Source of the DNA: Powellomyces hirtus
Lineage: Eukaryota; Chytridiomycota; Chytridiomycetes; Spizellomycetales; Powellomycetaceae
Assembly: GCA_025526995.1 (NCBI GenBank)
Contig: JAHLKG010000029.1
Coordinates: 308,961-372,960, forward strand
DNA length: 64,000 nucleotides
Direction of reading: 5' to 3'
Below, one piece after another: positions 1-14,717 of the stretch. Within the stretch, counting starts at the first letter, position 1; the number at the start of each line of letters is the position of its first letter. Made by a program: the position numbers and the translations under genes. A model generated the notes under the pieces. The model was not told where the DNA came from. It did not search any database and saw only the letters and a program-made list of their open reading frames with translations.

Positions 1-1074
1 ACGGATGGCGGTGATGCTGGGAGACTGCTTACTATGCGAGTCTCTGGAGCCCATGGTATGTGAAAATAAGCACAACGATTGCGAGACCGCGTTGTTTTCT
101 GTGCGGGAACACATGGCATATGCCGAGGTTGAGAAATTCCTCGGAGGCGGCGACGCGGTACCCGACAATTCGCGCAGGCTTTTTGGTGGTGGAGCGGACG
201 AGAAGCCCCCAAACGAGTTTGGTCGTCATATCAAGACGTCTTGGATAATGTCGCATCGTTGACGGCCTTGACGGCGCTGAATGCAGAGCGTGGCGACGAA
301 ACGGGCGCATTCCTCCTCCCGTCCAGCGATGCAAGCTCAGGATCTCAGAACTTTTCTTTTGCGATAAGATCTCAGAAATGTGACGCTGCGATCCCTCCCC
401 TGCGGTATTTTGATGGTTGTGTTCACGCCACTCACTGGATAGTAACTCTGGTCCATGGGGAAATATGCTGAGCAAAGAGCCAATTGCAAAATGCCGCTAC
501 ACGGGGTAGCATATTTCCCCGTGGACCAGAGTTACTATCCAGTGAGTGGCGTGAACACAGCCATCACGATTGGCTCTTTGCTCAGCGCCGACTTACTATT
601 CGTTACAACACAAATGGCCGGACGAACATATGTGTGAGGCGGTTTTTCACACACCAAAGTTCGTGATTTCGAAGGAGAAGACCGTAAGCTGCAGACCGCA
701 TGTCCTGTTTTCCGAGAGCGACTTGTTGCCTTGGCGAATGATTTCGCAGAAGCTTCCTCGTACTGGCTGGACTTTCATATCGCTGCGGAAGACGATGCCA
801 CCGCAGTCTCGGGGCGTTGTGTGTCCATCCTCTCTCTCTTTCTCTCTCTGGGGCGTTGTGCAAAAACGTGCCGTGGTGTGTGTTTGTGTGATGGAGTTGA
901 ACAAAGGCGGGTTAAGGCGCAGCAACCTCCGATTCTAACGTAAGCGAGACCTCCCCCGCGCAAAGATCTATCTTATCTGCCTGCTGTTAGCGGGAGGTTC
1001 TGGACAAGAACACGAGAGCATACCTTGAGAACTAGGAGAACGATTTATTCAGGAAGGGCTCGATCGCAACCATA
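1..1074. other. Gene-free left end with an inverted repeat
   Basis: I find no supported gene in this stretch. Short open frames on both strands around 30-670 share peptides only because of the inverted repeat at 418-586. A CT-rich tract lies near 830-850. The part nearest 1074 is presumably the 5' flank of the CASTOR-like gene. Confidence 0.5.
418..586. repeat. Imperfect inverted repeat with a permuted side module
   Basis: Bases 418-469 and 508-559 are 52-bp inverted copies that differ at very few positions, separated by 38 bp. An 18-bp module at 467-484 recurs in reverse complement at 569-586. In the left copy the module sits inside the arm's loop edge, in the right copy outside it, so the order is permuted rather than a simple foldback. 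No transposase gene is nearby. Confidence 0.85.
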
Positions 1075-2694
1075 ATGAGCATCACTATCCTTCCCGTGCG
1101 CTTGCAGCTCCTTTCTCTCCCCAAAGAAGCCCTTCCGGGGATCATGCATGCGGTCGTGAAGAATTTGCATTTCAGAGGGTATAAAAAGCAACACTCCTTC
1201 TCATCACAGACACCAAAACAAACAAAATCTTTTTGTAGAAGGAACGATACATTCTTCTCGTACACCGAAAACCATCTCGAAGTCTCCATCATTGCCGACA
1301 CGGACACGGTCGCGCACGACTTTGCCCGGTACAGCAGCACGACGCCCGGACTGGTGATTTGCCCGGACCCGTTTCGCGCGCTGCAGATTGACGGGGTTGG
1401 CGATGGCGGTGGCGAGAATGCGGTGGATAGTTCGGCCCAACGCATCAATGAGATTTCGCGACCGTTGGCGAAGGCGGGTGTGAGTATTTTGTACTTGAGC
1501 ACGTATCAGACGGACTATGTTTTTGTAAGTAGTGCGCGGGAGAGAGAAAAAAAGGGTTGATATTGTTTGAAAAAGACGCTGATTGTTGGGGCCTTTCTTT
1601 TCCGTAGGTGAAGGAACGCCGCATGGAGTTGGTGGTGCGGACATTGAAAGAAAGTGATTTCGATTTTTTGGATGTGGAGATGATGGGCGATGGATGCGAC
1701 AGTTCCTCGCCCCCCGCCACACCCAGCCCTCCCGCCTCAATCAACCCAACCACCCCAACAAACACCACCGCACTCCCACCACCACCATCATCCGAGCGCA
1801 CGCCACTCGAACCCCTCCTCGCGACCCGCAAAATAGTGCCGTGTGATTCGGTCACAGCCTCACCTGTCCGAGCATCCCGCATGCACGCCCAATCCAGCGA
1901 GGCCAAAACGGGTGACACTGGAGCTGATGATAATGATGATGATCTTTTACGCAACGGCAAGTTCTTAGCCCGAAAACTCGTCCCGCAGTACACGGTCCGC
2001 CTCGTCGGGCTCAACCGCGAATTCATTGATCTCTGGATCACGACCATCATCAAAATCATATTCTACGAACACCTCATCCGCGCCAAACATACACGCCAGC
2101 ACCTCCCGCGCCCCACTTCCACCGCGTCCCTCCACCGCGCCCCTTCTGTCGCCACCCCTACCACATCAGGCCGCTTCTTCAACTACACTGCCACCGAAGA
2201 CGGCATCTCCCTCGTCGCGGACGAATCCGTCCTGTTTGAGTTTCCGACCCATGTACTGAACGAATCCACCCCCACGCGGCCACTAAAGTGCATACAGGTC
2301 GATTTGACGGATTATGGACTGGATCGCTATGGGATTGTGTATTCGATGGCGGATCCCCTTGCGAGCAACCATATCAATTTGCTGTATTTGAGTACCTATG
2401 TCACGGCGAATATTTTGGTAAGTGCGGCTCTGGAGCGGGATGGGGAGGAGGAAATGTGAGGTAGGGGTTTCAAGTTGTTGATGGGTTATTGTATTTTTTT
2501 AGGTTGATGCAGAAGACTTGAAACGCGCCATCATGATACTAGACGACGTCGTCCAACGGGAAGAAATTGAGATTGCGACGAGACGGTCGTCGATGGAGTC
2601 CGACAGTAACAATTCCGACGCCGTCACCTACGACAACAACGACAACACCGACACAATATCGACTAACCAGCAACAGCCCACACCCATCGAGTGA
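1075..2694 (+). CDS. CASTOR-like ACT-domain protein (amino-acid sensor)
   Basis: Exons 1075-1524, 1608-2417 and 2503-2694 give 482 aa; both introns are GT-AG and phase 0. The protein resembles animal CASTOR1/2, cytosolic arginine sensors built of ACT-like domains that act on GATOR2 upstream of mTORC1. The clearest match is STYQTD at about residues 142-147, across the first intron; in CASTOR1 this segment carries the GATOR2-contact residues Tyr118, Gln119 and Asp121. The matching segment of the second half reads STYVTA (412-417), so Ala occupies the position of the arginine-binding Asp304. An insert of about 100 residues rich in Pro, Thr and Ser separates the halves, making it longer than the roughly 330-aa animal proteins. 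The C-terminal tail is Asn/Asp rich. The family call is firm; the ligand is unknown. Confidence 0.85.
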
Positions 2695-4923
<2,229 letters not shown>

Positions 4924-7900
4924 ATGCAAGCGTCTCTGTCTCCTTCGCCACCCACTTTCCACTCTCTCGTCGACCTCCTGCCCACAAACACCGACTCCCT
5001 AAACTGCGACCCATCCACCAAGACCTTGCGTGCTCTACGGTCTTTACCCTATCCACTCAAGCGCTGTCCAGCAGAGGTGCGGTTGATTCTGGCTGGTCTT
5101 TAATACACAAAGCCCTCGCTAAACGTTCCAACCTCAGAATGTTCGAGCCCTTATTTCGTATGGACGTCAAAACTGCACGCATGGCCCAGACGTCTCGCTA
5201 TTCATTGATATACTCTTCCAGCTGTTTAGTAAACAAAAGGTACATGTTGGTTTCAAACACTCTGTAAACGGTACTCCAATGAGGTCTTTGGTCTGACGCT
5301 TCCACTTCCCAATGTGCCAAAGATACAGTACACTTCCCATGAGGAGCAACTGGAAATCATAGGACAATGCGTCGAATACCTCTTGTCAATCATTAATGCT
5401 TCTCTTGCGCCAACATCACCCGACGACCCCTGTCTGGACGCCCTACGTGCCCTTGGGACCGTGGTATACGAAAACGGAGCAGTATGCGCAAAGTATCACT
5501 CCGAGCTTCTGGCCGTCCTGATCCCAATGCAGGCCGTTGACGGTAGAGATGAACGGCAAATGGTGGCCCGACGAATGTCGCTCACGTGTCTTGCAAACAT
5601 TTGTGTCAAGACGGGCGCAAAGGGTGCGAATCTTCAGAAGGAAGTGCTGGATATCTTGATGAGGAATCTGACAGGGGATTTGAGTGATGAAGGGAATTCA
5701 AAGGTAATGTGCTATTGCCTATGAGAGATACAGAAACGTCTATCCGAGCGCGAGCATAGTTTGTCAATCTGGCTATCTTAGCCAGAACCAACTCATACCG
5801 CTGCCATTTTGTCGGTTCCTACCTTCTTAGGTCGTGAGCAGTGCGTTACGCGGAATCCAGCTGTTGATCAATGAGAACAAAGCCATCGCGCAGGAAGTAG
5901 TAACAGCGCTGGTGCCTATCCTTCAACGAATTGCCCTTCATACTCCAGCCGCCACACCCTCCGCCGTCGCCGGTGAGAAACACTTTAATTTTGGCGCTCG
6001 GAAGGACGATAGATTCTGATTTCATGGACTGTCTCCACCGCTTAGTCATTAAGCAACCCGCTCGTCGTTCAATGGCGATCCCTTCCGACTCTGAACTCTC
6101 GGACGGAGAACCAGGACTTCCGCGTAATAGGCAGCGGGACAATCGGCTCCAACTCAACGCCCTCTTGTGCCTGCAATCCTTGGCCAAGGTACTGCTTTCA
6201 TAGCGCTCTCTGTTGATTGATGGAGAGCTTGCTGATGTGTGTTCGATTCAGGCGCAAGCGAAGCTCCTATTTCCGTATTGGTTCAGATTCCTCCCGGATC
6301 CTGTCGAAGGGCCATCATCACCATCCCTCATATCTGTCATGCGCGATAGCGATTCACCCAAAGTACGACATGGTGCCTGTGCGGCGCTGATGGCATTTCT
6401 CGATGGGTCTAAACAATACCTATCAGTTGCCGAAGACAGGTACGATGCTTGAGTAGATCAGGGTATTTGTCGGTTTCGCGCTTAACTCAGATGATGCGGA
6501 CCGTTCAGCAGCACTACTCGACAACCAACGTCTTTCACGTCGCTGTCCGCTAAACTGGCGGAACAGCTGCGAGAGATCCACGAAGGCTTGATCACAGCTG
6601 TTAAGGAGGAGACGTGGCCCCTTTTACTTGCTCAAGAATTGAGGGTACCCGCCGCATGACAGATATAAGATTCGCAATTCACAGCCTCATTCTTCGATTC
6701 CTATCGTAGTGCTTGACTGTGCTCGTAAAAAACTGTACATACGATCGTCTCCAACCATCATATCGCCAAAACGCCTTTCAAATAGCCTTGGACCGCATCA
6801 CACCGGAGGACTATGGAATCACGTCCGCGGCATTTGAATGCCTGTCGGCTATCTTGGACAGCAAGATGCCGATATCCCCAAATACGAACCCAGACGGCAG
6901 CAACGCGTTCCTGAGTCCGCTCGTAGACCTCGCTTATGCTCAAATCCAGAAAACGGAGCATATATCGGTCAGAGTGGCTGGGTTGGAGGTCTTCTGCGCT
7001 TTGGCACGAAATGAAGTCACATTATTCGGGTAAGGAACCAGATTCGATGTGGTGGGTCAATACCAACGCGAGTTGCTAACTCATTTTTATTATTTGTGTA
7101 GAGCGGTGTGGCAGCGCTTGGTTCCCGTGCTGGCAGAATCTATTCTCGACCCCAAGGAAGCGGTGCGCGCAGCAAGCTACAAGCTGTTGGAGCAGTACGC
7201 CCACTCCTGTTGCTCGGTTACAGAAGGCATTCAAGTAAGTTTTCGGCCCAACGTCCTATTTCTTGCGTAATCACACATGGCTAAACGCACCACCCCAAAA
7301 GGTGCAGACCATGGACTGGTGGTGTGAACTAGTCGACGTCTACATTCACAAGGGCGTACAAGACGAGTTCTACGCTGTAAGATCGTTGGCGGTGGACTGT
7401 CTTGGCCATATCCCAGCAACCCTTTTCGGAGACATGCCTGCAAAACGACAATATGGATGCCTCGCACTGGCGTTGGGGATGATCGAGGACGAAGATCCGA
7501 CGGTTCGCGCCGCGGCTTGCAGGACTCTCGGCATGTATGTCGGATTCACGGCTGTGATGGAGGACGTGTTGTTTCTTAGTGATGTTGCAACCACTATACC
7601 CCGTCTGATGAGTGATGCCAATGTGGGCGTCCGTATCCGCGCTAGCTGGGCATTGGGCAATTTGAGCGATGCGTTGGCACATGTCAGCGAGAACGTTCAG
7701 ACAGAAGGACAGAGCATCTCTGACGCGGGGATCACATGGGAGACTATTACACAGATCATTAAAGCCGCTATCGTCGCTGCAAAGGATAACGACAAGGTAT
7801 GATCTTGCAAAAATACGAAAAATCACGTCTCCGGCTCGAAGTCATTGACCGGGATTCCTTTGGTTCTTTACAGTGTCGCTCAAACGGAACACGCGCGCTC

Positions 7901-8754
7901 GGAAACATAATCCGCGTGTGTCCACCGCCACTGCTTGCCCGTGAAGCAACCCGACTCATGAAAGACGTCATTGCAGTCATTCTCAGAAACGTCGAAACCG
8001 GGACTGTTAAAGTACATCCGCCAACTGTCCTCTGCTCTTCTGGTCTTCTCCCGTTATTCTAACCCTTCCCGTTGCTCACAGACCCGTTGGAACGCCTGCC
8101 ACGCCCTCCACAACATCCTCTCCACGCCCCACTTCCCCATTCCCGCACTTACATCCTCCCCCCTGTACGCCACACTCACCAAGTCGCTTCTCACCTGCAA
8201 AAACTACAAGGTCCGCATCTCGGCGGCAGCAGCATTTGCGGCCCCCCGTCATAAATCGGCGTACGGTAACCTGGACACCGTCAAGGCAATCATGAAGGCG
8301 TGTCTTGTGGCCCGGGAAACGGTGGATGATTTGAGTGACGCCAAGTTTGGAGAGTTTAAGTATAGAGAGCAGTTGGCGGAGCAGGTATGTGATATTCTCA
8401 GGCAAGGAGTCATTGCAAGCTTTATCTTTATGTGCTATTCGCCCCCATCAGCTTCGCACAACCTTCATGCACCTCTACACTCTTATCGGCGGCATCCCTC
8501 CACCCGTCCCACCACCCAATCTGACACAACAGCTACCAGAACCGCGGGTCTCATCATCATTCTCATCACCACTTCCAGCTTGCCCCCCACCCCCATCCAC
8601 CTCTGAAATCACACTGCCCAGCACCAACAACGAAGACGAGTCCCGCATTCGACCCGCCGCAGTCCCGCCACTGCTAACCGCCAAGATGCAAAATAGTGTT
8701 GATGCCATGGATCCGGAGATCCAGAGCTTGGTTGAGAAATTTGCGGTTCTCTAA
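4924..8754 (+). CDS. HEATR6: HEAT repeat-containing protein 6 homologue
   Basis: Thirteen exons join in frame: 4924-5076, 5138-5239, 5329-5703, 5831-5972, 6046-6188, 6252-6439, 6512-6644, 6710-7029, 7102-7234, 7302-7796, 7874-8011, 8082-8384 and 8452-8754, giving 975 aa. Similarity to animal HEATR6 is collinear. It includes the N-terminal DUF4042-type helical region, the segment KVRHGACAALMAFLDGSKQY LSVAED, NCTYDRL, the repeat VRIRASWALGNLSDAL, NGTRALGN, and TRWNACHALHNI followed by CKNYKVRISAAAA. HEATR6 is an alpha-solenoid of uncertain molecular role. Introns are about 50-130 nt and several show CTAAC-like branch points. The C-terminal 60 residues are Pro/Ser rich. Two acceptors are ambiguous (before exon 3, and 6508 versus 6511). 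An in-frame ATG at 4732 exists, but 4924 fits better. Confidence 0.9.
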
Positions 8755-9532
8755 GAAGTCTTAAACAGGATGACGTGCGCTTGCCGTCCCTTTCCCCAAC
8801 AAGCGTGCAACAATACCCCCGTTCTGTTGCATGTATATCCCCTTTTGTTGCCCCAATCCCTACTATTTCAATAACTGAATTCAGCCCCCCCCCCCCCCCC
8901 CCACACAAACACACACCAAAGTATCATGTGTATTCTTATAGTTTGATGCATGCACACCAACCATATGATGCGACGCCAATGATAATACGTATATCCCCTA
9001 AACCGCTGTAATCTGTTCGGAAGATAAAAAGCATATGAAAGGTAATTACAATCAATTCAATCACTAATATTTTTTTCAATTCGTTTGTCCTTATTCATAA
9101 ACATACAAATGAAAAATGAAACGACGCAAAACAGACATTTTCAAAGCTCATACAAGATAATGTATGGTAGCTTAAGAGTCACGCAGGAGCTGGAAGGCGA
9201 TTATTACTCCAGATTGGGCCACGGAGTGTGTTTTGCAGTGTTCAGGATGACGCGGCCGGGATATGTTGATAAGTAGGGGGGGAGGGGGGGGGGGGGGAGG
9301 TTGATGTGCGTTTCCTGGCCGCGCCCGGGTGTTGGAAATGCGATACTGTGGGTGACGAAGGCGGGGGACAGGCGTGGGGAGGAAGAGCCTTAGCATTTCA
9401 TATTTTAGAATATGTGGAGCACTCCATCCTCAAACTAGAGAGAGACACACAAAAAAAAAAAAAATACAATCAACTATATGGCACAACGAAACATGGGCCA
9501 AGACAAATTTGGAAAACCAGGGAAAACCCCAA
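8755..9532. other. Convergent spacer, no gene seen
   Basis: This spacer lies between the 3' ends of HEATR6 and the Q-rich gene. It contains a C run at about 8885-8902, a G-rich run at about 9277-9300 and an A run at about 9451-9464. I see nothing coding. Confidence 0.5.
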
Positions 9533-11216
9533 TTACGGATCCACCATAAACTCATCAAAAAACCCATCGCCCAAATCCACCGTCGCCAGATCACTATCCG
9601 CAGCCGTTTGCGGCGCCGCAGCAGCAGCAGTTGCGACGGGGTTCTGGGGTTGTATCATTGCCGGTGTCGGATCATCCGACAACAATAACATTTGCTGAGC
9701 TGCCGACGCCGATAGCGGTGGGTGGGGGGATGTCGCTGACGTGGGTGTCGCCACCGTCGGTGTTATTAGTGCCGTATCCCATTGCGCGAGGAGGAGGTCG
9801 GCTGAGGACATGGGGTCCGGGAAGAGGCCAACGCTGGGTGGGTTGCTAGTGGGTTGGAAGTGAGTGGAAGTTGTGGCGGTGGTGGCAGTGGTGGTGAGGG
9901 ACATGGGATTTGTGGTGTCAATTGGCATAGATGTGGCGGTCATGAGTCTCGATGAAGGGTTGAAAGCAATGTCGTCGATACGGAACGGGGTCGGGTCGGC
10001 GCCCATGAGGCCCGATTCGGTGAATGTGGGCAGGACGGCGGACGCGGAGCCCGTTCCAAACATGTCGAACAGGCTATCATCGATGCTGGTGTTTTGCTGG
10101 AGTGGTGGTTGCAGTGGAAGCTGGAGTTGCGAGTGTTGTGATTGTTGTTGTTGCAGTGGTTGTAGTGTTTGTTGCTGTGTCCCTGCTGTAATGCCGGTAG
10201 GAATGGCGAGCCCAGCTCCAAATACGTCCATCGAAGCTCCCAGAAAATCATCATCATCACGTACACTATTCTCCGACGCCAGCCCCAGGTCCGCGCCCGT
10301 GAACGCCGCCATCGAGAACGCACTCGTCGACTCTCCAAACCCGCCCACATCATCCAACACACTTGTTTGCTGTTGCTGTAGTTGCTGCTGCTGGGTGATC
10401 TGCTGTTGCTGAGCGGGCGGCTGAGCATCCAGCGGACTCGCAAGCGGCAAAAGCAGCAGTGCACCCCCAGCTGTATGGCCTGCTGCGCGCGCGTATGGAT
10501 TTTCGTCCACATTGTCTAGACCCGCGTATTGATGATGGTCGTGGGAGTGGGTTGTGGAGGGCGCGCTGAAGGGCGGTGTTGGGGGAATGAGAGTTTCGTC
10601 CCGAAAGGAGCGAGAGAGCGCCAAATTGGTAGATGCGGAAATGTTGGAGAGCGTTTGTTGCCAGTTTGAGAGGAAGGCAGTGTAGTGCGCGATGGCGGCG
10701 TCTTGACGGGAAGCTTCCGTTGAGAGTTGCTGGATTTCCTGACGCCGAAAGAAACCGTTACCATTAGGAAAGCTAACATACGAGCCCAGAAAGCCAATCG
10801 CTTTTCCATTCGCCATCCCATAACACATGTGGTGGCTTTTCCTCGGCCTCTCGCGCACAAAATAGCAAACCCACCTGCTCCAAAGCCACATTCTCATCAT
10901 TTAATATCCGCTGTCTATATCCTTCGACTTTTTTTCGCATTGCACGCACATCTCCGTGAATCTCACTGATACGATTCTCCAATTCTGTACGTCAACCACA
11001 CCACAGAAACAAAATAAATTCGGTAACTCCTACTGCGCAATGATCCTTCCCCCACCCATTTCGTAATGCAACATATGAGTCGCTACGAGTATGATTTCCC
11101 GTACCTTGGCGAGGAGGTTGTTGCTGTCCTATGCCTCTGACCTGGGCAAGCACTCTTTGCGACTGCTCGAGGAGCGCGGTCAGCGACTGCGGGGTCGGAT
11201 AGGGAGGTTGTTGCAT
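9533..11216 (-). CDS. Q-rich coiled-coil protein, possible transcriptional coactivator
   Basis: Exons 11216-11105, 10984-10875 and 10738-9533 (minus) give 475 aa. I do not recognise a family. Residues about 1-37 are Gln/Pro-rich with a short helix. Residues about 38-110 form a heptad-like coiled coil (ENRISEIHGDVRAMRKK, then EIQQLSTEASRQDAAI). The remainder is low complexity with Gln tracts, Thr/Pro stretches and several acidic-hydrophobic patches such as DDSLFDMFG and a C-terminal GDGFFDEFMVD. Such patches resemble activation domains, so a coactivator role is an inference. The ATG at 11216 was chosen because upstream frame sequence starts only from GTG. CCCTAA-type motifs lie about 150 bp upstream. 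Confidence 0.65.
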
Positions 11217-11890
11217 TGGGGTATTTTGTGGAGTATGTGGCAAGTAGGAGACTGCTGGGCAAAAAAACAAAATACAAAGGGAAGAAATTGTGTGTAGGGA
11301 GATACCGTCAGAAAGTGGACACGCGCTGCTGTTGAGTGTTTGCACAGCCACAACATTCACCCCTCAACAACCCTAACCCTAGCCCTAACCCATCCGGATG
11401 ATGTCCGAGTTATGTGTGAAAACTCTTCAGGAAACTACAATTCACAATATCTGACTTTACTGCTTTCGTTTGTTTTATTGAGGTTTGTGTTCTCCCAACA
11501 TCGCTTATACAAAGATGTGCTACTACGCGGATTTTTTTATGTCTTCCGCTTTATTCTCCTCCCATCTTTCCTCCAGGGCGACTAACACAGCCCTTTCCTG
11601 CTTTCTCCTGCTTCCCTGCATCGTGCTAGAAATGTGATTTTTCTTCGCTCCTGTTTTCTCGTTTCAGTCAGTTTTCATTTCCTGACCAAGCAATCCTCGT
11701 TCAAGTTGTTTTAAGTTAATGTCTATGGGGTTGAGAACCGGTGGTGTGTGTCTCCTCTACATGTGAAAAGAAACGGCTTCGGAGAGTGGGTTTGTTGTGT
11801 GCGACCCCCGGCTCGCGTTTCTGTGGGTTGTTGTTTGAAGAAGTCGTTGACATAGTATTGTTTGTGGTTCGGCCGTGTTGTTTGGATAGC
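11217..11890. other. Spacer with a telomere-like motif, no gene seen
   Basis: This region separates two minus-strand genes, so it holds the promoter of the Q-rich gene and the 3' UTR of the TP-rich gene. The only notable element is the CCCTAA-type cluster at 11369-11391. Confidence 0.5.
11369..11391 (-). repeat. Interstitial telomere-like motif
   Basis: Three near-perfect CCCTAA units (one with a substitution, CCCTAG) occur about 150 bp upstream of the Q-rich gene's start codon. They match the terminal repeat of this chromosome in opposite orientation. Confidence 0.8.
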
Positions 11891-14717
11891 TTATTCGTCA
11901 TCATCCTCAAGACGGATCATGAGAAGGTGTGCGAGTGCAACCCGAGAGGCGGTGGTGTGGGGTATTGCCGACGAAGAGCCCGCCGCCGTCTTTGCTTTCT
12001 TGGCATGACGCGGGATGTTGGAAATTGGGCAAACGTTTTCTTTGCCCGCGTCAGCGGTAAGGTTCGGGTAAGGAATGGAGAGCACGGGGAATACTACGCG
12101 ATTGTTGGTGTTGTTGGAGCCAGGAGGCGAGTCTCTGCGGTTCTGGTGGCTGGGTGTGGGTCGGAGCATGAGCTGGGCTGCCGCCTCAGTGTCTTCGTCC
12201 TCATCGTCCGTGATCTCGATATCTTGGGAAGGCGGGAGCGGGGCGTGGCGTCGCATGTCGGCCCGAGTAATGCGGGTAGAGTCCCGTTGTGCTGCTGCAG
12301 GATTCATGGTAGCTGCGGTCGTGGTAGTGGTAGTAGCGGTAGTTCTCGATGTTGAGAAAGCATGAACCGATGACGAGGCCGACGCGCCATTGGTGGATCT
12401 CTCTGATGGAGTAGGTAACGTTGCGGATGCGCCTGCCGCCGTTCGCCCAATTAGATGATCAAAGCTTCGTGCAACGGGCACCGAGTTAACCGTGCGCTGT
12501 CGTTTCGGAACTGGTGTGGGCGGGCACGGGCTGCTAACACCCGTGTTTCTGGGCGGCGACAAGAGGTTTGGCATGCGCGGGACCGGCGTGCTGGGCGAGT
12601 ATCGGTGCGGAAGGGTTATCGGAGTCCCACCGTATAATTGTCGCCCAGGTTTAGACGCCGATGAGCAGTTGTAGGTTGGAGAGATTTCCTCGGCGTGCGG
12701 ACGTTTGAAACCGCTGTGGCCGCTTCGGCTCTTTGGGGCTGGGGGCACCTGCGTCAGCAGGCTTGTTGGTGTGGCTTGACCGGGAGGTGTGGTGGGGAGT
12801 TTGCCGAGGCGCTCGGTGCGCGAAGGAGTTGAGAATCCGAATGGACGTGTCGGAGGTGCGGTTTCGTCATATTTGGCGTCGTCGTTGTTGTTGCGGCTGG
12901 AGGAGCTTTGAGGCGCCGGGTGTTCGTCCATGAATGGGTTGTGTTCGGGTGAAGTGGATCCTGTACTGATGGGATGGGGTTGGACTCCCCATGGCCTTTG
13001 CTGAGGGGTTCCTGAGTCTCCGGGAGCCGATGCCGCTGAGCTGCAACTGTCCTGAAGAAGCTGCGGAACCAGATTGCGACAGAGAGGCAACACATCGGGA
13101 GGCGACGACTCAATAGGGTGGCCTCTGTTGGAGGGAGTAGAGTACGATCCTGCGCCACCACTGCCACTCCGACTGCCCCCGCTATTGCGCGAGTGCGAAG
13201 ATGCCGGAAACAGTTTCCTCCCCGAGCTCCTCTTGCTGGGAGTCGCAAGGAGCCGCTGGGCGCAGCCCGAACTGCCTGAAGCCAGCGGGTTGTTGAAAAG
13301 AGAACGACGGTGGCTGCTTCCGGAAGGCAAGCCAGGTGGAACGCGGTGTCTGCTCAGACTGCCCGGGTGTGGGGCCATCACTGGACATTGCTGCTGCTGC
13401 TGCTGCGGGTTATCCACAAACGGGTTATTATCATTCATTTGCTGTTCTTGTTTAGCTTGCTCAGGGGTAATTAATCCCATACGGCCAAACCCAGCGAACA
13501 AGCTGCCGCACGTCCCAGGCGTAGCAGGTGGTCCTGACCGCGACGTTTTAGGAGTAGGCGCACGTTCAAGAACCCAAGTTCCGCTGCTACGGAGGAGTGG
13601 CGGGGGTTGTTGAGGGTTTCGATTGCCGGGCGTGGAGATGTTGATGCCTGCCATCTGATGGCACATTTTGGATGTCGGGGTGTATCCCATGACGTTGAAG
13701 GAGTCACCGCTCGAGCTTGAACCGCCAGCCGCGGTACTAGCCGGAGTACAGCTACCGGCAGAAGGTGCGCCGTCAAGTCGGAATCGTGGGGCCTTGGATG
13801 GGGTGGCGGCGGCTAGACCGTGAATGTTGTCGTCGTTGGAACAATTGTCGCCGACGCTGTGTTTCTGTTTGCGCTTTCCCGTGGTTTCGGGTCGTTCGGA
13901 GACAGGGTTGTTTTTGTTAAGCATCAACTCGTGGATATCGCTGGTTCGAAGACTGTGTCTAAAATACAAAAACGGGAAAAATGAAATCAGACATCAGTAC
14001 ACGTGCGGGAGGTCAATCATCTGCCGGCTTGCGCACATATTATAGTGTTTCATGTGGTGTGGAAGGGTGCACATGAGCTCCCAAGTAGTGCTCTCTCTTC
14101 TTACTTTGAACGCGTGTTATGCGCGGGAGATCCCGCCATCAAACTCGGCCGTGACGCCGAGAAGTCAGGATGAGTGTGTTTTTCGGCTGTAGGAGCGCCC
14201 CGCGGAGTGGCCATTCTGGAAGGCGCTGCGGCTGGAGCCGCATCTCGACGCGACACTGTCGCTGCTGCTACTGCATCTGTTGCTGCAGGTGTACTGTAAC
14301 GAGCAAGCATGGATATTTGATCAGCGTTGAGGCCAAAATGGGAGTGGACCCCGCGTTTTATGAAGTGCTCCATCTCGGATACTTACGGCTGCCGGGCCTG
14401 CCAATGAGTCTCGGGCATCCCAGTGATTAAGGAACGAGAAGCAAGCTGAGTAACGTTGCTGTCACCAGGGGTCGACCCAACCTGGGGTGCACCCGACGTG
14501 GTCGTGTTATCATCGAAGGCTCTGTTTTTACGTTGACTTTTAGCAGCGTTCGGGTTACTGCGCAAGGGAAAGATAAATGAATTCAGCATCAAGTGACACC
14601 AAGTTGGTAAAGGTCTCAGGTGTGGTGGTGTGGAGACGACGACAACAACAAAACAATGCTCACATACCTTTCGTCGCCCGAGTCCGCGCCGGGACCCGCG
14701 CTTCCGTTTCCGAGCAT
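11891..14717 (-). CDS. Disordered TP-rich protein, probable proline-directed kinase substrate
   Basis: Exons 14717-14668, 14557-14387, 14293-14105 and 13958-11891 (minus) join in phase to give 825 aa. I recognise no folded domain. The whole protein is predicted by eye to be disordered, rich in Ser, Pro, Thr and Gly. It carries around twenty Thr-Pro or Ser-Pro sites, many in basic context (TPSK, TPKTS, TPSKR, TPVPK). An RRSLF sequence fits an RxL cyclin-docking motif, two NPF(V/M)D motifs are present, and basic clusters such as KRKQK could be nuclear localisation signals. The last residues are acidic (EDDDE). A cell-cycle CDK substrate is the simplest inference, but I could not place it in Whi5, Sic1 or another named family. 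Confidence 0.7.
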
